Of a stretch of DNA of 64,000 nucleotides, positions 27,069 through 34,628 are shown piece by piece. The notes under the pieces were generated by a model that saw nothing but the letters and a program-made list of their open reading frames with translations, was not told where the DNA came from and did no database searches. The stretch spans positions 620,001 through 684,000 of the forward strand of contig NZ_FNRQ01000002.1 in assembly GCF_900107685.1 (NCBI RefSeq). Reading direction: 5' to 3'. How positions within the stretch are numbered: position 1 is the first letter of the stretch; each line of letters begins with the position of its first letter. A program made the position numbers and the translations under genes. This DNA is from Paraburkholderia sartisoli (GTDB taxonomy: Bacteria; Pseudomonadota; Gammaproteobacteria; Burkholderiales; Burkholderiaceae).

Positions 27069-28625
27069 ATGCCGCCACCATCCTCATCCCCCACCGACGA
27101 GCTACAGGCGCTGCGCGCACAACTCGCTGCCATGAAGGGCGAGTTACGCGTGGTGACCGTCGAACGTGATCTGCTGCGCGAGAAGCTCAAGGCCTATCAG
27201 CGGCAGCTGTTTGCCGCCAAGAGCGAAGTGCGCGGTGCCGAACAACGCGACCTCTTCTTGAACGAAGCAGAAGCGGCCGCAACGGGATGCGAGCCAGCGC
27301 AAGAGACCGAAACGGAACAGAGCATCGAGGTCGGCGCGCACGAACGCAAGAAGCGTGGGCGCAAGCCGTTGGACCCGATGCTACCGCGGGAGATCGTACG
27401 TCACGAACTGCCCGATTCAGAACGCGTCTGCGCACACGACGGCCACGCGCTGGTCGAGATCGGAGCCGAGATCAGCGAGCAACTCGATATCGTGCCGCAG
27501 CAGGTTCGTGTCATTCAGCACCAGCGAATCAAATACGCGTGTCCTTGCTGCGGCCTCGGCATCAAGGTGACGCCGGCACCGGCCCGCATCATCCCGAAGG
27601 GCTTACTCACTGAATCGGCACTTGCATGGGTGGTCGTGAGTAAGTTCGCTGACGCGTTGCCGCTGTATCGAATCGCCGCGCTGCTGCACCGTTTCGGTGG
27701 CGATCTCTCACGGGGCACGCTGGCAGCCAGCGTAGTGCGCGTCGGCACGACCGTGCAGCCGCTGATCAACCTGATGCGCGATCACCTGCTTGAGGCCGAC
27801 ATCGTCTACGGCGATGAAACGACGGTGCAGGTATTGAAAGAGCCAGGCCGTGCCGCACAACGCAAGAGTTACATGTGGGTACAGATGAGCGGCACTGGTC
27901 CGCCCGTTCGATTGTTCAGTTACAGCCCGACCCGTAGCACGGCACAGGCCGCGGTGCTCTATGCTGGCATCAAACCCGGCGCGGTGTTGATGACTGACGG
28001 CTATGAGCCGTACAACAATGTCGCTGACGCCAATCGACTGGTGCATCTCGGATGCTGGGCGCATGCGCGACGCTACATGATCGACGCCGAAGAGAATCTG
28101 CCGAAGGCGCAGCGTGGTCGCGATCATCCCGTCAGCGAATTCATTCGACTGATCGGGCAGCTCTTTGCGATCGAATCGCGCTGCGAGAACATAACGCCAG
28201 CGGATAGGCTGCTCGCGAGACAGCGCGAGAGTCGTGTGATCCTCGAGCAGATCGAGGAGCTGCTCCTGCGCCAGTTGCACGCTGTGTTGCCACAAAGCGC
28301 CTTCGGCAAAGCGCTGCACTACTTGCAGGGCCAGTGGCCGAAGCTCATTCGCTACGTCGAGAACGGCGCGTGGCCGATATCGAACAATGCTTGCGAGAAT
28401 GCGATCAGGCCGTTCACAGTCGGGCGAAAAAACTGGCTCTTCTACGACACAGTCGCCGGCGCGAATGCCGCAGCCAACCTGTATTCGCTGATCGAAACGT
28501 GCAAGGCAAACAACGTTGAACCGTACGGCTATCTCGTCGCGTTGTTCAAGGCGTTGCCGCTCGCACACAGTGCCGACGATTACGAGGCGCTGCTGCCTTG
28601 GCACCTCGCCACTTCCACGGACTGA
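27069..28625 (+). CDS. tnpC: IS66-family transposase TnpC
   Basis: The 518-residue transposase has an N-terminal coiled coil (residues 10-60), a zinc-finger-like segment around YACPCCGLGI, the DDE domain with IVYGDETTVQVL and LMTDGYEPYN, the HLGCWAHARRYM motif, and ISNNACENAIRPFTVGRKNWLF near the end. It is full length with no stop, so the element may be active. Confidence 0.95.
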   Translation: MPPPSSSPTDELQALRAQLAAMKGELRVVTVERDLLREKLKAYQRQLFAAKSEVRGAEQRDLFLNEAEAAATGCEPAQETETEQSIEVGAHERKKRGRKPLDPMLPREIVRHELPDSERVCAHDGHALVEIGAEISEQLDIVPQQVRVIQHQRIKYACPCCGLGIKVTPAPARIIPKGLLTESALAWVVVSKFADALPLYRIAALLHRFGGDLSRGTLAASVVRVGTTVQPLINLMRDHLLEADIVYGDETTVQVLKEPGRAAQRKSYMWVQMSGTGPPVRLFSYSPTRSTAQAAVLYAGIKPGAVLMTDGYEPYNNVADANRLVHLGCWAHARRYMIDAEENLPKAQRGRDHPVSEFIRLIGQLFAIESRCENITPADRLLARQRESRVILEQIEELLLRQLHAVLPQSAFGKALHYLQGQWPKLIRYVENGAWPISNNACENAIRPFTVGRKNWLFYDTVAGANAAANLYSLIETCKANNVEPYGYLVALFKALPLAHSADDYEALLPWHLATSTD

Positions 28626-28720
28626 CGCACACCCGGTCGCCTCGCGCAAGACACGTGGTTTATTGCGCGCTTACGCTTTTTGACGCGTGGCGCCTCGCAT
28701 TCGATTGATGCCCCCAGAGG

Positions 28721-28755
28721 AACACATGGGCGAGCATCGCGCTCGCCCATGTGTT
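28721..28755 (-). terminator. perfect 15-bp hairpin at the end of the ABC operon
   Basis: AACACATGGGCGAGC and its exact complement flank a 5-base loop. The outer bases overlap the stop codon of the ATPase gene. There is no T run on the minus side, so it may act as an mRNA-protecting or attenuating structure rather than a classical terminator. Confidence 0.6.
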
Positions 28756-29491
28756 ATTTGTGATTCGAGATGAATCTGCGCGCCCGCTCGGTTGTCGGAG
28801 CTGTAAAGAACTGCTCAGGCGAGCAGTCTTCAATGATCTTCCCTTCATCCATGAATACGATGCGATCCGCACAGCGGCGCGCAAAACCCATTTCGTGCGT
28901 CACAACGACGGACGTCAGACCATCAGCGGTCAATTCGGCAATGATCGATAGAACCTCTCCAACAGTCTCCGGGTCCAGAGCGGAAGTGGGTTCATCAAAT
29001 AGCATCACGTCCGGTTTCATCATCATGGAGCGGACAATCGCGACTCGTTGTTGCTGACCACCCGAGAGCTGCGCAGGATATGCGTGCGCCTTGTCAATTA
29101 GACCTACTCGCTCCAGCCACGCCAAGGCATTTTTTTCCGCTTCGTGGGCCGACAAGACATGTTCCCGGATCGGAGCGAAGGTCAGATTGCTCAGCACATT
29201 GAAATGCGGAAAGAGCGAGTAGTTCTGAAAGACCATCCCCATCCTTTGCCTGACACGCCGCCAGGAGGTCTCACTAAGAGCCTCGATATTCTCCCCATGA
29301 AAGCGGATCGTGCCGTCGTCCGTTTTCTCGAGTCCGTTCAGGCATCTGATGAAGCTGCTTTTGCCTGATCCGCTCGATCCCATCACCACGATGCGCTGCC
29401 CGGCTTTGATGGATAGGTCAATACCTCTCAGTACCTCGAGACTTCCATACCGCTTTCGCAGCGCCGATACCTCAAGAATGGGTGAACCCAT
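28754..29491 (-). CDS. polar amino-acid ABC transporter ATP-binding protein (locus 1)
   Basis: The 245-residue ATPase has Walker A GSSGSGKSS, the Q-loop region VFQNYSLFPHFNV, signature LSGGQQQRVAIV, Walker B VMLFDEPTSALD and the H-loop VVVTHEMGFARR. Subfamily pattern is GlnQ/HisP. It is the last gene of a permease-permease-ATPase operon, with GGAGGAG before the ATG. Confidence 0.94.
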   Translation of the reverse strand: MGSPILEVSALRKRYGSLEVLRGIDLSIKAGQRIVVMGSSGSGKSSFIRCLNGLEKTDDGTIRFHGENIEALSETSWRRVRQRMGMVFQNYSLFPHFNVLSNLTFAPIREHVLSAHEAEKNALAWLERVGLIDKAHAYPAQLSGGQQQRVAIVRSMMMKPDVMLFDEPTSALDPETVGEVLSIIAELTADGLTSVVVTHEMGFARRCADRIVFMDEGKIIEDCSPEQFFTAPTTERARRFISNHK

Positions 29492-29524
29492 TTGCTCCTC
29501 CCGTTTTTCGACTGGGCATACCGC

Positions 29525-30202
29525 TCAATGAAGGCCGGCTGACCGGCTCATTCGCCGCTCCAATCTCTTCGTGAACCGCGTAAGCGTCGATCCCGCTGCA
29601 AAGTACACAATCAGAATGAAGGTGTACACCGTTATCCCGGGCATGCCCCCCTGAAAATACGCAGATCGCTCGATGATGATCTGTGCACTTTTCAGGAGTT
29701 CAGGCGCTCCGACGAGTGCGCCGAGCGACGTAGACTGGAGCAATACCGTACATAGCCCTGCATATGCGGGAATGATTGGGCGGACGGCCTGCGGAACGAC
29801 AATGGACGCAAAAATGCGGAATCTGGAAAGCCCAAGTGCACGGGCACTTTCGATCTGATGTTTCGCGACTGAATTGATACCACCACGGACAATTTCCGCG
29901 CCATTCGCTCCGCCCCATAGCGAGAGGCTCAAAACAGTCGCCTCGATTGGACCGAGTCGCAGTCCAAAGGCCGGCGCACCGAAGAAGACAAAGAAGACAT
30001 TGACAATGAGCGGCACGTCACGGAGAAATTCGATGATGATGCGAAATGCTCCTCGTACAATCGCGTTCTTCGATGTCGCCAATCCACCGAAGGTAATCGC
30101 GATGATCGTTGTGAAGCCCACACTGGCCACGAACATCGCCCCCGTGAGAATGGCCGCCCTCAGAAAAAATCCGCTGTTTGCGTAAATCAGTTGCAGGTTC
30201 AT
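29525..30202 (-). CDS. polar amino-acid ABC transporter permease (locus 1, second)
   Basis: The 225-residue HisM/GlnP-type permease has an N-terminal membrane helix, the binding-protein-dependent transport pattern IEFLRDVPLIVNVFFVFFGAP, the EAA loop (ESARALGLSRFRIFASIVVPQAVRPIIPAY) and a C-terminal hydrophobic helix. The ATG overlaps the stop of the first permease (ATGA), so they are translated together and probably form a heterodimer. Confidence 0.92.
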   Translation of the reverse strand: MNLQLIYANSGFFLRAAILTGAMFVASVGFTTIIAITFGGLATSKNAIVRGAFRIIIEFLRDVPLIVNVFFVFFGAPAFGLRLGPIEATVLSLSLWGGANGAEIVRGGINSVAKHQIESARALGLSRFRIFASIVVPQAVRPIIPAYAGLCTVLLQSTSLGALVGAPELLKSAQIIIERSAYFQGGMPGITVYTFILIVYFAAGSTLTRFTKRLERRMSRSAGLH

Positions 30203-30873
30203 TTTCCGAAGCCCCGCCCTAAATGATGTTCAACCAGATTTGCGAAAACAGACATGCAGAGAACGATCACCAGGTACCCAACGAACAGCGCAAAGAAATT
30301 CTCAAGGCTGCGATATGACGAAGCGATGTTATCCATCGCCACATACGTCAACTCGGGGACACCGATCGCTGTGAGCAACGCAGAGTTCTTCGTGATCGAA
30401 ACGGAGGTGTTCATCAACGCAGGAACCACGGTTCGTGTCGCTAACGGCAACATGACGAACAGATAGATCCTCAAAGGATGAATACCGAGTGATCTCGCTC
30501 CTTCGATCAGCGCGCGCGGAAGGTTCAGAAGCGCCCCGCGCAGATTTTCGATTTGATACGCTCCGCCCCACACGGAAAGAACAAGAATCCCCGAAAGCGT
30601 TGCGTCTACTCTTACTCCAAGTTCCGGAAGCCCGAAATAGAAGAAGAAAATCTGCACGAGTAGAGGCGTATTTCTGATTAGCGCAATGTATGCGCGAACC
30701 ACCCTTCGTACGTACGGCACTTCGAAATACAGAACCGCAGACCCGATATAACCCAGCACGAGCGAGCAGAGAATACATGACCCTGCTACAACGATTGTCA
30801 TGCGTAGTCCGACGAGTAGTGCGGGTGCAGCCGACAGCAGATATGTCCAATCAAAATGCGAAGTGCTATTCAT
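30199..30873 (-). CDS. polar amino-acid ABC transporter permease (locus 1, first)
   Basis: The 224-residue HisQ/GlnP-type permease has IALIRNTPLLVQIFFFYFGLPELG and the EAA loop EGARSLGIHPLRIYLFVMLPLA, with five predicted membrane helices. It heads the operon. The upstream region toward the GntR gene holds TGTTGACA-type boxes that could control both directions. Confidence 0.92.
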   Translation of the reverse strand: MNSTSHFDWTYLLSAAPALLVGLRMTIVVAGSCILCSLVLGYIGSAVLYFEVPYVRRVVRAYIALIRNTPLLVQIFFFYFGLPELGVRVDATLSGILVLSVWGGAYQIENLRGALLNLPRALIEGARSLGIHPLRIYLFVMLPLATRTVVPALMNTSVSITKNSALLTAIGVPELTYVAMDNIASSYRSLENFFALFVGYLVIVLCMSVFANLVEHHLGRGFGK

Positions 30874-31025
30874 GCGCCTGTCTCATTTTGTACGACGAAG
30901 TAACTTGCACGTATTGAGATCCATGCTCGTAGTGCCCAGGTCGAATGCAAACGATGCTCGCAGCCGCATATTCAAACAGCGTTCTGCGTTAGGGCCCTCA
31001 GTTCTAGAGTACGAGTCGATAATAT

Positions 31026-31060
31026 AACTGTCAACAGTTTTATTGAACAGATTGTCAACA
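31026..31060. promoter_or_regulatory. candidate GntR operators between the ABC operon and the regulator gene
   Basis: AACTGTCAACAGTT (31026-31039) and TGTCAACA (31053-31060) lie 36 bases before the regulator start, in the divergent region with the permease operon. The pattern and 27-base offset match the two boxes at 21068-21103 (28-base offset). TGT-N2-ACA is the usual symmetry of FCD-type GntR sites. Confidence 0.6.
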
Positions 31061-31095
31061 CTTGCTATGCTTCGCCTGTGCATAAGGAGAAACCA

Positions 31096-32322
31096 ATGTC
31101 CAAAGTTGTTAGCGCCTCGTCGCCGTTTCAGTCGCAGGAAGTCGCTCAGAAGCGTCAGCCTCTGGTTGAGACGGTCACCAGGGAAGTGTCGGCGATCATT
31201 CTCGAGGGCGAGCTGAAACCCGGGGACAAGCTGAACGAGGTTGAGATCGCCCGGCGGCTCGGCGTGAGCCGAGGCCCGGTTCGCGAAGCGGTTCGCCAAC
31301 TGCAGGAAGCGGGACTGCTCGAATCCGAGCCTTTCAAAGGCTCATATGTGCGAAGCCTGAACCAGCGCGAAGTTGCTGAACTGTATGCACTGCGCTCCTT
31401 GCTCGAAAGCGCTGCAGTCGCAGACGCAATCCGGCTCGCGACACCAACCGATCTCAGCGCCATTGAAGAGGCACTGCATGAGACCGAGACTGCCGCGTTG
31501 TCCAACGCCAAGAGCCGTATGATAGAGGCCGATGTTGCCTTTCATACCGCCATTTGCCGTGCTGGCCACAATGAGCGGATCACGTCGACCTTCATCAAAC
31601 TCGCTTCGGAATTGAGGCTTGTCCATCTGCTAATGAATCCGGACCCCGCACAAATGCGCGCGGTAGCGAAAAGTCACGCGACGCTGCTCAAGGATATTCG
31701 TGCGCGTGGTGCCGAGCGTGCTGTCAGCGCGATTCAACGGCTGCTCAATATCGAGCGGGACGAAGTGCTGCAATACCTTGGGCCTCACGGCGACAGCGTC
31801 GTCGCGCCCGTCATCGAAACGACGGAAGAGATGCCCGAAATCAGCTCCTCCTTGGGCGGCCGGATCACGGTCCGACCGCATCGCATGGAGGACCTGCCCC
31901 TTCTCGCGCGAATGAACCGCGAACTCGCCGACGACGAAGGACATCGTAACAAGATGACGGTGCCGCAACTCGAAGAGCGTTTCCGGCAATTCATCGACGA
32001 CGGTTGGCAAATCGATCTCTTCTATCTCGACGAGGAGATCATCGGATACGCGACCCACAGATACGAATCCGATCCGTCCAACCCGAAAGCGCGTCAGATC
32101 TACTTGCGGCAGTTTTATATCGTGCGTCATCGACGCCGTGGGGGTGCAGGACATCTCGCATTCGACGAGTTGGTCAAGATACGCTTCCAGCCCGGCGAAC
32201 GTATCTACCTCGAAGTGATTGAAAATAACCCTGGTGGCAAGGTGTTCTGGCTGCGCACGGGTTTCACCGTCTACGGCTCGATCATGGAGCACACCATCGA
32301 TCTGAGCGACAAACTCGGGTAA
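31096..32322 (+). CDS. GntR (FCD) regulator fused to a GNAT acetyltransferase domain
   Basis: The 408-residue protein has three parts: a winged HTH of the GntR type (residues 15-85, KPGDKLNEVEIARRLGVSRGPVREAVRQLQEAGLL), an FCD ligand domain (about 90-235, with the metal/ligand pattern EADVAFHTAICRAGHN and a later His), and a C-terminal GNAT fold (about 255-405, LRQFYIVRHRRRGGAGHLAF as the acetyl-CoA loop region). Ordinary FCD regulators end near residue 240. The GNAT part is homologous to the separate gene at 33965-34453. The start follows AAGGAG at 31084. Confidence 0.9.
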   Translation: MSKVVSASSPFQSQEVAQKRQPLVETVTREVSAIILEGELKPGDKLNEVEIARRLGVSRGPVREAVRQLQEAGLLESEPFKGSYVRSLNQREVAELYALRSLLESAAVADAIRLATPTDLSAIEEALHETETAALSNAKSRMIEADVAFHTAICRAGHNERITSTFIKLASELRLVHLLMNPDPAQMRAVAKSHATLLKDIRARGAERAVSAIQRLLNIERDEVLQYLGPHGDSVVAPVIETTEEMPEISSSLGGRITVRPHRMEDLPLLARMNRELADDEGHRNKMTVPQLEERFRQFIDDGWQIDLFYLDEEIIGYATHRYESDPSNPKARQIYLRQFYIVRHRRRGGAGHLAFDELVKIRFQPGERIYLEVIENNPGGKVFWLRTGFTVYGSIMEHTIDLSDKLG

Positions 32323-32342
32323 CCCGCACGCGTATCGCGGCA

Positions 32343-32385
32343 GGCTCCTGTCGAATGAAATCTTCACGAGACAGGAGCCATTTTT
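32343..32385 (+). terminator. Rho-independent terminator after the GntR-GNAT gene
   Basis: GGCTCCTGTC pairs with GACAGGAGCC around a 17-base loop and is followed by ATTTTTG. It separates this gene from the convergent lyase gene. Confidence 0.82.
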
Positions 32386-32410
32386 GCCCGCTACGGATCG
32401 AATCGGAACC

Positions 32411-33907
32411 CTACAGGCCAGCGATACGCTTGACTGCGTCGTCGAGGTCCGTACCCGAGTGCTTCAGTCGGGCGAACCGGTCTTCCAGGCGCGCCTGCTC
32501 TTCTGCAAGCGCTTTGCGGTCATTGTCGATCATCTGTTGCACTGAGCTCGGAGCAGGACCGCCGATTCCATTTCTACGACCGACGTTTTGCACGGGGTCC
32601 AATGCCGCGGCGATTGCGGCAGCGGATATGTCCAGCGGATGTCCGAGTTGCGCATGTGCGGCTGCCTGAACCATGTCCAGATCGATCTGGTTCGCCGTCT
32701 TGCGGGCATCGATTGCGGCATTGACCACGCGCGCAATGACTTCGTGTGCCTCGCGATAGTCGAGGCCACACTCTCGAACGAGCATATCGGTGAGGTCTGT
32801 CATCGTGGCGAAATTCTCCGACGCGTATTTCAGCATTTGCGCCTTGTTCGGCTGCAACGTGCGAACCACGCCCGTCATTGCATGCGTCGCCGCCATTATC
32901 CCGTCGATCGAACGCGGTTCGAGACCGACACGAGCCGCGCTGTACTGGTATTCGATTGCATTCAGCGACGTGACGATTGATACGAACGGCCCCATTGCCG
33001 CTGCTGCCGCTTGGCGCGTTCTTTCGAGCGAATCCGGGTTCTTCTTTTGCGGCATGATGCTGCTCGTGCCGGCAAACGACGGGTCCAGTTCAGCGACGCG
33101 ATATTCGTCGGTGCTCCAGAGCTGGATCTCGGATGCGAGCCTGCTAAGGCTGCTCATATAGATCGCATTATTGGCCGCGAACTCCGCGATGTGATCCCAT
33201 CCCGCGACGCCTTCAATTGTATTGACGACGAGCGCATCGAATCCGAGAAGCCCGGACGTTCTTTCCCTGTTCAATGGCCAGCCGGTGCCCGCCGTCGCCG
33301 CAGCGCCAAGCGGGCAATGGTTGATCCGCGCGTACATCTGCTCGTAACGTTCGATACTTTTGCCGAGGCCTTCCGAGTAGGCCATCAGGTAGTGAGCGAG
33401 CGTAATGGGCTGTGCTTCTTTACGCTGTGTATAGACGACCATCACCGTGTCGAGGTTATCGGCCGCTTTGGCTATGACGGCAGCACGCAAGCCGATGAGG
33501 GCCTCGATCGTGCGATTGGCCTGGTCTCGCAGGAACATGCGCTTGACGGCGTTTGCCAAATCGTTGCGGCTTCTTCCCAGGTGCATCTTGCCGCCAACGG
33601 AACCGACGACCTTCTTGAGTGCGGCTTCGTACGGAAGATATGTGCGCAATGAAGGATCGCTTCTGGCGCGCTCGTCGACGACGGCTAACCCACGCAGAAT
33701 CTCCGCGACTTCCTGCGTCTTCAGGATGCCGCTTTCGGCGAGCATCACCACATGTGCGCGATGAATCTGGCTCTCATAAGGGAAGGTTGCGTCAACCAGC
33801 GTTTTGGCGGCGGCGTCGAATTCATACAGCTCCTGGAACTCTGGCGCTTTTGCAACGGAGCTTCGTCCAATGCGCGTTGCGTCGACTACGCCCTGTTTAT
33901 CAGACAT
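32411..33907 (-). CDS. argininosuccinate lyase-like enzyme (aspartase/fumarase superfamily), divergent
   Basis: The 498-residue protein has the three superfamily blocks: GGKMHLGRSRNDLAN, YTQRKEAQPITLAHY and the flexible-loop signature AGTSSIMPQKKNPDSLE with the catalytic Ser. In true argininosuccinate lyase the second block reads T-H-x-Q-x-A-Q-P; here the His is Gln and the Gln is Lys, so the substrate is probably not argininosuccinate. Relatives such as EDDS lyase split aminopolycarboxylates into fumarate and an amine. ATG 33907 follows GAGGG. It is co-transcribed with the GNAT gene upstream. Confidence 0.85.
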   Translation of the reverse strand: MSDKQGVVDATRIGRSSVAKAPEFQELYEFDAAAKTLVDATFPYESQIHRAHVVMLAESGILKTQEVAEILRGLAVVDERARSDPSLRTYLPYEAALKKVVGSVGGKMHLGRSRNDLANAVKRMFLRDQANRTIEALIGLRAAVIAKAADNLDTVMVVYTQRKEAQPITLAHYLMAYSEGLGKSIERYEQMYARINHCPLGAAATAGTGWPLNRERTSGLLGFDALVVNTIEGVAGWDHIAEFAANNAIYMSSLSRLASEIQLWSTDEYRVAELDPSFAGTSSIMPQKKNPDSLERTRQAAAAAMGPFVSIVTSLNAIEYQYSAARVGLEPRSIDGIMAATHAMTGVVRTLQPNKAQMLKYASENFATMTDLTDMLVRECGLDYREAHEVIARVVNAAIDARKTANQIDLDMVQAAAHAQLGHPLDISAAAIAAALDPVQNVGRRNGIGGPAPSSVQQMIDNDRKALAEEQARLEDRFARLKHSGTDLDDAVKRIAGL

Positions 33908-33964
33908 GTTTGCTTCCCTCATGATGGTTTTGATGAATGAAATACCAAACGAGCCGTCTTTGCT

Positions 33965-34453
33965 TTAACCCTGTACCACCTGTTCCATGGTGGTGTCGTA
34001 AGGCTTGAAGCCCGTCTTTTTCCAGAATTCCTTACCCCGCGGGTTCGTCTCGAGGACATTTAGAAAAAGGCGCTCGCCGCGCTTGAAGCGCGCGCGCGTC
34101 AATGACTCGAATGCGAGGCTTCCAAGACCGCGCCCTCGTACGTCACGTGAGATATAAAACTGACGCAGATGGATGTGATAGCCACATGCCTCGGCACTGT
34201 CCGGTTCCTGGCGATACGTCGCAAATCCGATCACCTCGTTACACCACAGAATGACGTCGAGTGAATATCCCTCCGTCGAGACAAAGCGTTCGAACCGCTG
34301 ACACAATTCCTCGACGTTCATTGGATTGCGATGCCCCTCATCCTCGATCAGTTCCTTGTTCATGCGCGCCAAAAGTTCGAACTGGGATGGCTTCGCAGCT
34401 TGAATCGCGACTTGCGACATAGGCGTTTGTGAATGGTCCGAGCCTGATTCCAT
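33965..34453 (-). CDS. GNAT-family N-acetyltransferase
   Basis: The 162-residue single-domain acetyltransferase has the acetyl-CoA binding loop region HLRQFYISRDVRGRGLGSLAFESL and the C-terminal LETNPRGKEFWKKTGFKPYD. It aligns along its whole length with the C-terminal domain of the GntR fusion (ARMN-EL--DEGHRN, LRQFYI, E-NP-GK-FW--TGF). It probably acetylates a small amine or amino acid of this pathway. It starts an operon with the lyase gene, divergent from the FAD oxidoreductase. Confidence 0.88.
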   Translation of the reverse strand: MESGSDHSQTPMSQVAIQAAKPSQFELLARMNKELIEDEGHRNPMNVEELCQRFERFVSTEGYSLDVILWCNEVIGFATYRQEPDSAEACGYHIHLRQFYISRDVRGRGLGSLAFESLTRARFKRGERLFLNVLETNPRGKEFWKKTGFKPYDTTMEQVVQG

Positions 34454-34497
34454 GACTTGATCTCCACCGGCTGATTTTTATACTACACTTCAGAAAG

Positions 34498-34606
34498 TGT
34501 TGACAGTTTCAAGTGCCAATATCGATTTGTCAAGGCTTGGCTCACGGAAATCGACCATCTGGCAGTACGTCATCAAATATGTTGACACTTAATTTATTGT
34601 AGACAA
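34498..34606. promoter_or_regulatory. candidate GntR operators between GNAT-lyase and FAD oxidase genes
   Basis: TGTTGACA occurs at 34498-34505 and 34580-34587, and TTGTAGACAA at 34597-34606. The boxes flank the divergent promoters and match those at 21068-21103 and 31026-31060. Confidence 0.6.
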
Positions 34607-34628
34607 TTATCCTCGCAAGGCCGAACCT

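Larger units (their letters stand above)
26139..28674 (+). mobile_element. complete IS66-family insertion sequence
   Basis: The element is 2,536 bases long and carries tnpA, tnpB and tnpC in order. The ends are inverted (GTAAGCGCGC on the left, GCGCGCTTAC on the right, with weaker pairing inside). The flanks carry a perfect 8-base direct repeat GCTTTTTG (26131-26138 and 28675-28682), the target duplication length usual for IS66. It inserted between the porin terminator and the ABC-transporter operon, apparently without breaking a gene. Confidence 0.95.
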
